Of a stretch of DNA of 19,466 nucleotides, positions 1 through 7,642 are shown piece by piece. The DNA comes from CAIRTT01 sp046075665 (GTDB taxonomy: Bacteria; Armatimonadota; Armatimonadia; Armatimonadales; Armatimonadaceae), in contig JBJTQN010000112.1 of the NCBI GenBank assembly GCA_046075665.1, forward strand, positions 1 to 19,466, written 5' to 3'. The notes under the pieces were generated by a model. It was not told the DNA's origin and ran no database searches. It worked only from the letters and a program-made list of their open reading frames with translations. Position 1 is the stretch's first letter, and each line of letters begins with the position of its first letter. The translations under genes were made by a program, and so were the position numbers.

Positions 1-1
1 C

Positions 2-253
2 GTTGTTGGTCCATTTGTTTATCACTTGCAACAACTACTGCGTGATCGGCAGGTTTATGGCACGCCTGTACTAAATGACCGCTTTGGAAATCTACATCGG
101 TCAGGCTCGACAAATGTAATTCACGGACCGCAGATGAGTGACCTTTGTGAATCTATTGTAGTACCGGTTGACTCTGATGTTCATGTCATTCACTTTGGTC
201 AGGATGACTCCGACGAAGGTTGGAACAAAGTACGTGGAATCGCATTTAGTTAA
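2..253 (+). CDS. possible C-terminal fragment of an unrecognised protein, cut by left edge
   Basis: The frame is open from the first bases of the window to a TAA at 251-253, giving about 83 residues with no obvious start codon inside. It ends in an acidic stretch (GQDDSDEGWNK) followed by VRGIAFS. I recognise no family. The third codon position looks more AT-rich than in the neighbouring genes, which argues either for a poorly conserved gene or for chance openness. It stops 46 bases before tolC on the same strand, so if real it could be co-transcribed with it. The alternative is that this is simply non-coding upstream DNA of tolC. Confidence 0.3.
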   Translation, partial: VVGPFVYHLQQLLRDRQVYGTPVLNDRFGNLHRSGSTNVIHGPQMSDLCESIVVPVDSDVHVIHFGQDDSDEGWNKVRGIAFS

Positions 254-267
254 ATTGGTTCTGAATG

Positions 268-294
268 AGCGGATGTCACTTGTCCGCTGGAAGG
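268..294 (+). promoter_or_regulatory. hairpin and Shine-Dalgarno before the TolC-family gene
   Basis: AGCGGA (268-273) and TCCGCT (283-288) form a perfect 6-bp inverted repeat around a 9-base loop. It is followed at once by GGAAGG (289-294), which lies 5 bases before the ATG at 300. The SD decides the start codon. The hairpin abuts the ribosome site and could affect access to it, but there is no U-run, so it is not an obvious terminator of the upstream frame. Confidence 0.45.
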
Positions 295-299
295 TAAAC

Positions 300-1763
300 A
301 TGTCCCGCTCCCATGCAATAATTGCCGCATCACTTTCACTTGTTGTTTTCACATCCCCTAGCCACGCTGCCGATAGGATTACATCTCTCGATCAGGCCGT
401 TGCTACAGCGCTGGACAAGCATCCAGATATTAAGCTTTCGGCCGAGGGACTTCGAAAGACGAAAAATACGATTACTCAGGTTCTTGGCCCAGCAAAGTCA
501 CCAACGGTTCGTGCAACGGCGAGCTATACGCGACTGTCGGGTCTTGGAGCGGCATTTGGCGGTGGAGGTGCCGGCGGTGCATCCGGGACTATTCAAAACC
601 CATTCCCGATAGGCTTGCAAATACAGCCTCCAGGTTCCGTCCCAGTTACCTTGGGTGCACCCACCCGTTCCCGTCAGGCCGGTGGTGATGGAACGGGAGA
701 CACCGGCGGTGGAAACGTGTTCGGGAGTAACATTAACCTGAACCAGCAATCCGTTCAAATGAGCTTGACGCAAGTGATTGATGTTGCAGGTACGATACGG
801 CTCGCTGATCACATCGGCGAAGCCGAAGTGGCGATTGTCGAGCAAGACATCCGCAGGACCAAGGATGCAGTGTCTCTCAGTGTTCGGAATCAATGGTATG
901 CAACGCTGCGTGCTGACTCCCTTGTCAACATAGCAACCGCCAATCTTGACCGCTCCAAGGCGCAGCTCGCAGTCGCCGAGGCACAGCTGCGGAATGGGGT
1001 GGTTGCGGCGTACGATGTCCTGCGGGCAAAGACGCAGGTGTCCATTGACCAACAGCAGCTGACGACTGCTAAGAATCAGGCTCAAATACAGCGTACGGCT
1101 TTGGCACTCGCCATCGGAGTTACTCCAACCACAGAATTTACACTGGCTGCTCCATCGAAGCCGGATGAGATATCTGTCCCGGCACTCCCTACCACTTCGC
1201 GCCAAGACCTCATTGCCTATGCTCAGAAGAACCGCCCGGAGGCGATTGCTGCCGGATTAAACAAAACGAAGGCAGCCCACAACACAAAGTATCAAAAGGG
1301 TGGTCTGAATGGATCGGTGGCGGTTTCGCTGAATGGAAACTACAACCCTAACCCGGCACTTGTCGCTAACCAGCAGGCTACAGGAAGTTTGACACTTGTT
1401 TATCAAAAACCAATACTCGATGGCGGTGTAACCCGGGCGGCTACCGACTCGGCACACGCAGATGAAAGGCGCGCAGCGATTCAGTCTGAACAGTTCGCCC
1501 GTGGAATTGAGACCGAAGTTATACAGGCACACATTGCAGTTATGGATGCATTCGAGCGTATTGCTACGAGCTCGGCGGGTCTACAGGAGGCACGCGAGGC
1601 ATTTCGTCTCGCCGGAGTCCGCTACCGCGAAGGGGTAGACACTCAGGTTGCTGTCTACGATGCGCAAGCAGCGCTGACACAAGCGGAGACCAACGCTGCC
1701 AACAGCAAGTATGACTACCTCATTGCCCTCGCCCAGCTTGACCGGGTTACAGGCAAACGGTAA
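300..1763 (+). CDS. TolC-family outer-membrane efflux/secretion channel protein
   Basis: The product has 487 residues and probably forms the trimeric outer-membrane duct of a tripartite efflux pump or type I secretion system. The chosen start has a good SD (GGAAGG). It is followed by a signal peptide of about 23 residues (MSRSH, a hydrophobic core, then SPSHA before ADR). Two repeats typical of the family follow. Each starts with a helical heptad region (SLDQAVATALDKHPDI; RQDLIAYAQKNRPEAIAAG) and has long Ala/Gln-rich coiled-coil helices (about residues 175-270 and 385-480) and a membrane strand pair. The first strand pair (TVRATASYTRL and SVQMSLTQVID) is separated by an unusually long Gly/Pro-rich segment from about residue 80 to 145, probably an extracellular loop. 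No adaptor (HlyD-like) or inner-membrane pump gene is adjacent, so the partner system is unknown. An upstream in-frame start at 168 would add 44 residues before the signal peptide and is unlikely. Confidence 0.9.
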   Translation: MSRSHAIIAASLSLVVFTSPSHAADRITSLDQAVATALDKHPDIKLSAEGLRKTKNTITQVLGPAKSPTVRATASYTRLSGLGAAFGGGGAGGASGTIQNPFPIGLQIQPPGSVPVTLGAPTRSRQAGGDGTGDTGGGNVFGSNINLNQQSVQMSLTQVIDVAGTIRLADHIGEAEVAIVEQDIRRTKDAVSLSVRNQWYATLRADSLVNIATANLDRSKAQLAVAEAQLRNGVVAAYDVLRAKTQVSIDQQQLTTAKNQAQIQRTALALAIGVTPTTEFTLAAPSKPDEISVPALPTTSRQDLIAYAQKNRPEAIAAGLNKTKAAHNTKYQKGGLNGSVAVSLNGNYNPNPALVANQQATGSLTLVYQKPILDGGVTRAATDSAHADERRAAIQSEQFARGIETEVIQAHIAVMDAFERIATSSAGLQEAREAFRLAGVRYREGVDTQVAVYDAQAALTQAETNAANSKYDYLIALAQLDRVTGKR

Positions 1764-1787
1764 CGTCATCGTTGAGTCGGATTTAAG

Positions 1788-1819
1788 AAAGGCCCCCTGG
1801 AGGATTCCAGAGGGCCTTT
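1788..1819. terminator. bidirectional stem-loop between convergent genes
   Basis: AAAGGCCCCCTGG (1788-1800) and CCAGAGGGCCTTT (1807-1819) pair over 13 positions with a single C/A mismatch around a 6-base loop. The stem lies 25 bases after the TolC-family stop and 15 bases past the rfbB stop, so it can serve both strands. The 3' T content is modest on both sides (GTGTTT on plus, CTTAAAT on minus). Confidence 0.75.
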
Positions 1820-1833
1820 GTGTTTACGCGAAC

Positions 1834-2844
1834 TTAACCGCGACGGTTTGCATACCACTGGTCCATAAAGGCCTGGTATTCGGCCTTCTTTTCCTTGATA
1901 CTGCGCCACCAAGGCTCATTATCGACATACCACTTCACCGTCTCTTCAAGGCGCGCTTCAAAGTTGATATCGGGCTCGAATCCAAGAGCACGGATACTCT
2001 TACATTCCATTAGGTACCGACGATCGTGACCTGGTCGGTCCTGCACATTGCGGATTAGTGAATCAGGTTTACCAAGCGCTGCCAGAATGCCACGGACAAC
2101 ATCGAGGTTCACGCGCTCACAGCCTGAGCCCAGGTTGTAGGCTTTCCCTGGCGTTCCGTTCCGCAAGACCAAGTCTATGCCGCGCGCATGGTCATCAACG
2201 TGCATCCACTCACGAACCTGTTGACCATCGCCATACACAGGCAACGGAATGTCATCTATGGCATTCGTGATCATCAGGGGAATCAACTTTTCAGGATATT
2301 GAAATTGTCCATAAGTGTTAGAACCCCGGGTTACCAAGGTCTGCAAACCAAACGTCTCGTGGTATGCACGGACCATTAGCTCTCCACCGGCCTTGGCTGC
2401 TGAATACGGCTGATTAGGTTCCAGCGCATCCCCTTCCCGGAACATGTCGTCGGTTGACCCGTAGACCTCATCCGTGGACACCTGCAGGAAGCGTTGATGT
2501 CCATAGCGACGTGCGGCATCAAGAAGTACACAAACGCCATTAAAGTTCGCGTGGACAGCGGCATCGGGATCGAGGATGGCTCGATCATTGTGACTCTCAG
2601 CGGCAAAATTCAGAATGACATCGACATCCTTTGCAGCCTGATCCACGACTTCACGGTCTTGAATCTTTCCATGTACAAAGACCAGTCGGTCATCCCCTTC
2701 AAACTCTTTCAAGTTTTCGAGGTTTCCGGCATACGTCAGTGCATCGAGTACAGTGACTTTTTTCGCAAGTCCCTCCCGGAGCACCATCCGGACATAGTTC
2801 GAGCCGATGAAGCCAGCTCCACCCGTGACTAACAAATGATCCAT
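1834..2844 (-). CDS. rfbB: dTDP-glucose 4,6-dehydratase
   Basis: This short-chain dehydrogenase of 336 residues probably converts dTDP-glucose to dTDP-4-keto-6-deoxyglucose, an early step to dTDP-L-rhamnose and other deoxysugars, in the cytoplasm. The N-terminal NAD-binding motif GGAGFIGSN is intact. The catalytic triad region STDEVYG (T124, D125, E126) and Y147-x3-K151 (PYSAAK) are present, as are SHNDRAILDP, RGSNTYG, PEKLIPL and REWMHVDDH, all typical of RmlB enzymes. The start at 2844 (MDHLLVTGG) puts the Rossmann motif at the usual distance and has GGGGA about 8 bases upstream. Longer in-frame starts exist at 2859 (ATG) and 2889 (GTG). The rest of the rhamnose set (rmlA, rmlC, rmlD) is not in the window. 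A related dTDP-sugar or UDP-sugar 4,6-dehydratase is the main alternative. Confidence 0.87.
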   Translation of the reverse strand: MDHLLVTGGAGFIGSNYVRMVLREGLAKKVTVLDALTYAGNLENLKEFEGDDRLVFVHGKIQDREVVDQAAKDVDVILNFAAESHNDRAILDPDAAVHANFNGVCVLLDAARRYGHQRFLQVSTDEVYGSTDDMFREGDALEPNQPYSAAKAGGELMVRAYHETFGLQTLVTRGSNTYGQFQYPEKLIPLMITNAIDDIPLPVYGDGQQVREWMHVDDHARGIDLVLRNGTPGKAYNLGSGCERVNLDVVRGILAALGKPDSLIRNVQDRPGHDRRYLMECKSIRALGFEPDINFEARLEETVKWYVDNEPWWRSIKEKKAEYQAFMDQWYANRRG

Positions 2845-2913
2845 GTTCACAATCCCCATAGTTGTGGTGCCACGACCACGACTCTCCACCGCTCACCATA
2901 CCCTAACAAGACG

Positions 2914-5900
2914 TCACTCAATCCAGCAGCGCTTGTAGCCACCACCCAGCATCCTGCGGACCTGCTCAAGCTTTTGCTCATCGGGATCGACAAGAAATCG
3001 CGTCGATACGACGACCTCAGGCTGATCATCGGTTGCCTGAACGTGTACCAATAGTTGTGATCCGCCTTCTGCACTCGCGAGAACGTCCCGGACCATCCGC
3101 AACCGTGACTTACACGTATTGTCTACTTTTAGATGGACGATGCGCGGTCTGGCATCTGATGCCATCGCATTTTCAACGACCCGCTCGATGCGATCGCAGA
3201 TGATTTCGGCTTGCGCCGGCGTTTCATTGGCTTCATCTTCTGCATTTGCGTTATTCGAAATGCGCTCACGGCGCTGGACGCGGCCAATGATAGCAAGGAT
3301 TGAGTTCACTAAAACCAATCGGCCATATTCCGCCGTTACTTTTGGAAAACATGTAACGGATACAGACCCGCTCGTGTCTTCGAGCTGCAATGTTAGCATC
3401 AGCTGCCCACTGGTCGTATTCCGCTGCCTTATATCTGTAACCATCCCGCCGACAACTACATTTGCACCTGTTGCAACATCGGTGAGACCCTCGATCCGTA
3501 CAGCCCTATGCTTGCGTCGCAGCTCAGGTTCGAATGGCTTTACGGGATGCTCAGTCAAGTAAAGACCCAAGAGTTCCTTTTCGAAGGCTAATCTCTCCCC
3601 ACGGGAGAAGTCAGGCACTGTGGGCAAAGGCTTCTGGGCAGCCAAAGAAGCATCCTGTGTGTCATCGCCATCAAAGAGGCTCATTAGCCCCGATTGCTGG
3701 TCTCTCAAATTGCGCTGTGCTGCGGCCACGCAATCATCCAACCCTTCAAGCAGCGCTTTTCGGTTCGGATGCAAGCAGCTAAGCGCTCCTGCCTTGATGA
3801 GCATCTCGATAACGGATTTGCTTGTGAGGCCCTCGGCAAACACCCGGTCACAGAAGTCCCCGAGATCCTTAAAAGGTCCTCCATTCGTCCGTGCTGCGAG
3901 AATGGCATCCACCGGAGCTTTACCGACATTTTTGATGCCTAGTAAACCAAACAAAATCTTGCCATCTTCCGGCACACTGAATTCTGCCCTCGATGTGTTT
4001 ACATCCGGCGGCAGAACGGTTACCCCAAGGCGACCACATTCATCAATTGCGCTGACGATTTTCTCTGTTCGATCCGCGTAGGCTCCGAGGTATGCAGCCA
4101 GATATTCCGCTGGATAGTTAGCCTTCAGATATGCCGTTTGGTAAGCCACCATCGCGTAACAGGCTGCGTGTGCACCGTTAAATGCGTATCCGGCAAAGGG
4201 CTCGATTTCGTAGAAAATCTGATCGGCGACCTTTTCAGGAATGCCGCGTTCAGCAGAGCCCTTCATGAAATTCGCACGCTGCTGGTCCATTTCAGACTTT
4301 TTCTTCTTACCCATCGCCCTTCGAAGAAGGTCAGCCTGACCAAGCGTAAACCCGGCAACGGCCTGTACGATTTTCAAAACCTGATCCTGATAAACGATGA
4401 CACCATAGGTCTCGCCAAGAATCGGCTCAAGCGTCGGGTGGGTGTACTGAATCTGTGATGGGTCGAATTTTGAGCGAATATAGCGCGGGATATGGTCCAT
4501 CGGACCGGGGCGGTAAAGCGCAACCATCGCGGCAAGTTCTTTCACGCTCCGTGGCTTTAGGTCTACAATCCAGCGACGCATTCCATCGGACTCGAGCTGA
4601 AAAATGCCTGTTGTCTCGCCACGGCTGAGCATGTCATAAGCCTTAAGCGCCCTCGGATCAGTTGCATTCAGCGGGATATCCCAGACATCGATGACATCGC
4701 CTTTCGTTTCCTGAATGAGGTCAACAGCTCGGGCAAGAATCGTCAGGTTGATGAGGCCAAGGAAGTCCATTTTCAGCAAGCCGATTTTTTCGAGCGAGCT
4801 GTGCGGATACTGTGTGGCCACTGAACCATCGTTTGTACGGACCAGTGGCGTGTACTCGACCAGCGGTACGTCAGAGATCATGATTCCCGCAGCGTGAATC
4901 GATGAGTTTCTGGTTAGTCCCTCAATCGACTTAGCTGTGTCGATTACCTCACGGAACATCGGGTTGGTTTCGTATTCCCGCCTCATTTCGGGATTTCCTG
5001 GATAGTCTTTTGCCGGATAGCCATCCATGGACTGTTGAATCGACAATCCAAGCGGCAGCTTTGGAATCATTTTGGCGATGCGGTCGGTCTCGGAGAGCGG
5101 AAGCCCCATCGCCCGGCAGACATCCCGAATCGCAGCCTTAGCTCCAAGCGTACCGAACGTGGAAACAAAGCCGACATTTTCCTCGCCGTATTTCTCAGCG
5201 ACGTGCTTGATTACATCCGAGCGACGCGTATCCTCGAAATCCATATCGATATCGGGCATCGTCACGCGTTCCGGGTTAAGGAAGCGCTCGAATGTGAGGT
5301 TGTATTCAATTGGGTCAAGGTCGGTGATTCCGATGCAGAAGGATGCCAGCGAACCGGCTGCGGAACCGCGGACACCAAAGTAAATATTGCTTCCGCGTGC
5401 ATATTGTGCGATGTCGCGAACGATCAGGAAGTAGCGTGAGAAACCGGTTTTTTCGATGATTTCAAGCTCGTACTTTAGTCGGTCACGATGCGTATCGCTG
5501 ACATTCTTAATGCGACGCTCAAGGCCTTCCCAGCAGAGCACGTTGAGATAGGAATGGTCTGAGTGGCCATCCGGGAGTGGAATCGGCGGCATCGGGGCGC
5601 GCCCCACTTCGATATCCAGCTTGCACTTTTCCGCCACGCCAAGCGTGTTTTCAACCGCATCTGGAGCCAAATGTTCAAAGGCGCCAAACATCTCATCATG
5701 AGTTTTGAGATAAAACTCCCGAGGCTCATAGCGCATCCGCTTCGGGTCGCTAATCGTTGTGGATGTCTGTATACAGAGCAATATGTCGTGTGCACTTGCA
5801 TCCGCGGCGCGTAAATAGTGGGCATCATTTGTAGCGACCAGCGGAATGTTAAGCGCTCGGGCAACCCGAACGACTTCCTCGTTGACTTCCTGCTGGCCCT

Positions 5901-6441
5901 GTGCGCCGTGGCCCTGAATCTCGAGGTAGAAGTCATCACCGAACACTTCACGGTACCAGGATGCAACCCGCTTGGTCTCCTCGTGTCCCTTTTTCTGGAT
6001 AACCGTCTGCGCCAGTTCCCCGCCCATACACGCAGAGCAAATCACAAGTCCTTCAGAGTGCTCGGCGAGCAGCTCTTTATCGACACGCGGCTTGTAATAC
6101 ATCCCTTCGAGACTTGCTTTTGTCGCAAGTTTCATGAGGTTTCTGTAACCGGCCTCGTTTTTTGCCAGGGCTACAAGGTGATGGTTACCATCCCGCTTTG
6201 GATCGCGGTCACGGCGCCCGCGCGTGGCAACGTAAAGTTCGCACCCGACAATCGGTTGAACACCAACAGCTTTGCAGGCTTCATAAAACTCAAACGAGCC
6301 GTACATCGTGCCGTGATCGGTGAGTGCAATCGCCGGCATGTCCATTTCGACCGCGATTTTTGCCATCTCCTTAATCTTGGATGCGCCATCCAAAAAGGAG
6401 AACTCTGAGTGGTTATGCAGATGAACAAAAGGCGTGGACAT
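2914..6441 (-). CDS. dnaE: DNA polymerase III subunit alpha
   Basis: This is the replicative C-family polymerase, 1175 residues against 1160 in E. coli. The order is: a PHP domain at about 1-210 (HLHNHSEFSFLDG, LTDHGTMYG, GCELYVA, NDAHYL); palm, thumb and fingers at about 270-830, with catalytic Asp in PDIDMDF (D397, D399) and MDFLGL (D559) and the nucleotide-loop motif GVRGSAAGSL; a helix-hairpin-helix region near 830-850 (GLLGIKNVGKA); a clamp-binding position near 919 (GLMSLFD); an OB fold at about 985-1065; and a small C-terminal domain. The PHP metal ligands look intact, unlike in E. coli. The start is fixed by an in-frame TAG 15 bases upstream, so ATG 6441 is the first possible. It has no SD at a normal distance; a perfect SD instead precedes an out-of-frame ATG at 6467. 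The gene lies 60 bases after leuB and 69 before rfbB on the same strand. Confidence 0.97.
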   Translation of the reverse strand: MSTPFVHLHNHSEFSFLDGASKIKEMAKIAVEMDMPAIALTDHGTMYGSFEFYEACKAVGVQPIVGCELYVATRGRRDRDPKRDGNHHLVALAKNEAGYRNLMKLATKASLEGMYYKPRVDKELLAEHSEGLVICSACMGGELAQTVIQKKGHEETKRVASWYREVFGDDFYLEIQGHGAQGQQEVNEEVVRVARALNIPLVATNDAHYLRAADASAHDILLCIQTSTTISDPKRMRYEPREFYLKTHDEMFGAFEHLAPDAVENTLGVAEKCKLDIEVGRAPMPPIPLPDGHSDHSYLNVLCWEGLERRIKNVSDTHRDRLKYELEIIEKTGFSRYFLIVRDIAQYARGSNIYFGVRGSAAGSLASFCIGITDLDPIEYNLTFERFLNPERVTMPDIDMDFEDTRRSDVIKHVAEKYGEENVGFVSTFGTLGAKAAIRDVCRAMGLPLSETDRIAKMIPKLPLGLSIQQSMDGYPAKDYPGNPEMRREYETNPMFREVIDTAKSIEGLTRNSSIHAAGIMISDVPLVEYTPLVRTNDGSVATQYPHSSLEKIGLLKMDFLGLINLTILARAVDLIQETKGDVIDVWDIPLNATDPRALKAYDMLSRGETTGIFQLESDGMRRWIVDLKPRSVKELAAMVALYRPGPMDHIPRYIRSKFDPSQIQYTHPTLEPILGETYGVIVYQDQVLKIVQAVAGFTLGQADLLRRAMGKKKKSEMDQQRANFMKGSAERGIPEKVADQIFYEIEPFAGYAFNGAHAACYAMVAYQTAYLKANYPAEYLAAYLGAYADRTEKIVSAIDECGRLGVTVLPPDVNTSRAEFSVPEDGKILFGLLGIKNVGKAPVDAILAARTNGGPFKDLGDFCDRVFAEGLTSKSVIEMLIKAGALSCLHPNRKALLEGLDDCVAAAQRNLRDQQSGLMSLFDGDDTQDASLAAQKPLPTVPDFSRGERLAFEKELLGLYLTEHPVKPFEPELRRKHRAVRIEGLTDVATGANVVVGGMVTDIRQRNTTSGQLMLTLQLEDTSGSVSVTCFPKVTAEYGRLVLVNSILAIIGRVQRRERISNNANAEDEANETPAQAEIICDRIERVVENAMASDARPRIVHLKVDNTCKSRLRMVRDVLASAEGGSQLLVHVQATDDQPEVVVSTRFLVDPDEQKLEQVRRMLGGGYKRCWIE

Positions 6442-6450
6442 ACAAACCGC

Positions 6451-6456
6451 ATTCTA
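6451..6456 (-). promoter_or_regulatory. -10-like hexamer TAGAAT before dnaE
   Basis: On the minus strand TAGAAT lies 9 bases before the dnaE ATG, a spacing that would give a leaderless or nearly leaderless transcript. It matches TATAAT at 5 of 6 positions. The 17-base spacer position upstream holds AGGAGG rather than a -35 element, so an isolated -10 would have to suffice. Confidence 0.35.
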
Positions 6457-6473
6457 TCGGTTTGCATCCCACC

Positions 6474-6480
6474 CCTCCTT
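6474..6480 (-). promoter_or_regulatory. strong SD-like AAGGAGG facing an out-of-frame ATG
   Basis: Minus-strand AAGGAGG is followed after 6 bases by ATG at 6467-6465, ideal ribosome-site geometry. That ATG is out of frame with dnaE, whose ATG lies 26 bases further on. The element is either the dnaE ribosome site used from a distance, the site of a small overlapping frame, or a sign of a base missing from the sequence. Confidence 0.5.
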
Positions 6481-6501
6481 CAAAATTCGCTGTCGTTTGT
6501 C

Positions 6502-7557
6502 TTACACAAGCGCTGCGCGGACAGCCGCCGCCATTTCCACGGTTCCAACCGTTGCTTCGCCAGAACCTGCGATATCCGGCGTGCGGAGACCTGCTTCGAG
6601 GACCTTGCCGACCGCCGCTTCGATGCGCTGTGCTGCATCTTCACGACCAAAGCTGTAGCGTAGCATTAGGGCCACGGAGAGGATTGTCGCAAGCGGGTTG
6701 GCGATTCCCTTGCCAGCGATGTCAGGTGCTGAGCCATGGATTGGCTCGTAGAGACCAAATGTTCCCGTGCCAAGAGATGCACTTGGCAACATCCCGAGGG
6801 AACCCGTGATCATCGCTGCTTCATCTGAGAGGACATCTCCAAAGAGATTCTCGGTGACGATGACATCAAACTGCTTCGGATTTCGTACCAGCTGCATCGC
6901 ACAGTTGTCTACGAGCATGTGGGTCAGTTCGACATCCGGATACTCCTTGGCAACTTCGTTGACGGTATCTCGCCAGAGTACAGATGTCATGAGCACGTTT
7001 TGCTTATCGACTGAGCACAGGCGCTTACCCCGCTTTTGTGCTGCCTGAAAACCAACATGTGCAATACGGACGATTTCTTCCTTGGTGTAGACCATTGTGT
7101 CAATCGCACGGTTGCCATCGTTGGACTTGGGTTGCCCAAAGTAAACGCCTCCGGTTAGTTCCCGGACAACGAGGACATCGAGGCCATCGCCAACAAGGGA
7201 TGGCTTGAGCGCACTGGCATCTGCGAGAGCCTTATGGAGGATAGCCGGTCGCAGGTTTGCGTACAACCCGAGATGCTTTCGAAGCGGTAGAAGTGCGCCA
7301 CGCTCCGGGCGAAGGTCAGGATCAGGGATGACATCCCACTTTGGGCCACCCACGGCACCGAGGAGGATAGCATCGGCTTCGCGGCAAAGAGCAAGGGTTT
7401 CTGCGGGCAGTGGATGCCCCGTCGCATCGAATGCACAGCCGCCGACGAGAGCTTCCTGCGACTCAATATCCGGGGCGACCAATTGGAGAATTGCGACTGC
7501 CTCGCGCACGATTTCAGGCCCGATTCCATCTCCGGGCAGCACTGCTACTTTTGCCAT
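6502..7557 (-). CDS. leuB: 3-isopropylmalate dehydrogenase
   Basis: This 351-residue cytoplasmic enzyme oxidatively decarboxylates 3-isopropylmalate with NAD+, the third step of leucine synthesis. The N-terminus MAKVAVLPGDGIGPE fixes the start at 7557. Active-site residues fall at positions I recall for the Thermus thermophilus enzyme: Y139 (GGVYFG), K185 (VDKQNVL), D217 (VDNCAM), and metal-binding D241 and D245 (LFGDVLSDEAAM). The NAD-binding loop EPIHGSAPDIAGKGIANP distinguishes it from isocitrate dehydrogenase. The SD is weak (AAGGA, 12 bases away). It is first in a minus-strand run with dnaE and rfbB and is divergent from the beta-mannosidase. No other leu gene is present. Tartrate or homoisocitrate dehydrogenases are less likely given the leucine-type motifs. 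Confidence 0.95.
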   Translation of the reverse strand: MAKVAVLPGDGIGPEIVREAVAILQLVAPDIESQEALVGGCAFDATGHPLPAETLALCREADAILLGAVGGPKWDVIPDPDLRPERGALLPLRKHLGLYANLRPAILHKALADASALKPSLVGDGLDVLVVRELTGGVYFGQPKSNDGNRAIDTMVYTKEEIVRIAHVGFQAAQKRGKRLCSVDKQNVLMTSVLWRDTVNEVAKEYPDVELTHMLVDNCAMQLVRNPKQFDVIVTENLFGDVLSDEAAMITGSLGMLPSASLGTGTFGLYEPIHGSAPDIAGKGIANPLATILSVALMLRYSFGREDAAQRIEAAVGKVLEAGLRTPDIAGSGEATVGTVEMAAAVRAALV

Positions 7558-7642
7558 CTGCTTACAAATTCCTTACAAACGAACCCATCTATCGCTATGC
7601 TACGCCTAAAACCGGCAAGCCTGCAGTAGTAGAATGTGCCAT
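7558..7642. promoter_or_regulatory. short divergent intergenic region, leuB / beta-mannosidase
   Basis: About 76-85 bases separate the two divergent starts and must hold both promoters. CTTACAAA occurs twice (7561-7568 and 7572-7579), 11 bases apart, next to the leuB start. For the plus strand, TTACAA (7573-7578), a 17-base spacer and TATGCT (7596-7601) make a weak promoter candidate. TAGAAT (7630-7635) lies 7 bases before the ATG at 7643. No SD precedes the plus-strand gene. Confidence 0.35.
7630..7635 (+). promoter_or_regulatory. -10-like hexamer TAGAAT before the beta-mannosidase
   Basis: TAGAAT lies 7 bases before ATG 7643 and is identical to the hexamer before dnaE. It would drive a leaderless message starting at that ATG. 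It also contains the AT of an alternative ATG at 7634, which could not then be the true start. Confidence 0.35.

Noticed and set aside
168..299. Possible 44-residue N-terminal extension of the TolC-family protein from an in-frame ATG at 168
   Set aside because: It would bury the signal peptide, overlaps the upstream open frame, and ATG 300 has a good SD directly before a clean signal peptide.
498..1205. 235-codon open frame antisense to the TolC-family gene
   Set aside because: The product looks like a shadow (no domain, Cys/Arg/Trp-rich, low complexity), while the plus strand gives a clear TolC-family protein.
2845..2913. Terminator between dnaE and rfbB
   Set aside because: Only a weak GTGG/CCAC pairing is possible and there is no U-run.
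5818..6408. 196-codon plus-strand frame antisense to dnaE
   Set aside because: It lies wholly across the conserved PHP domain of dnaE and encodes no recognisable motif.
6442..6501. Terminator between leuB and dnaE
   Set aside because: No inverted repeat with a U-run in the 60-base gap; the most notable element there is the SD-like sequence.
7561..7579. CTTACAAA tandem pair as an operator of leuB
   Set aside because: Two 8-base copies 11 bases apart are short and AT-rich; without other copies or conservation this could be chance.
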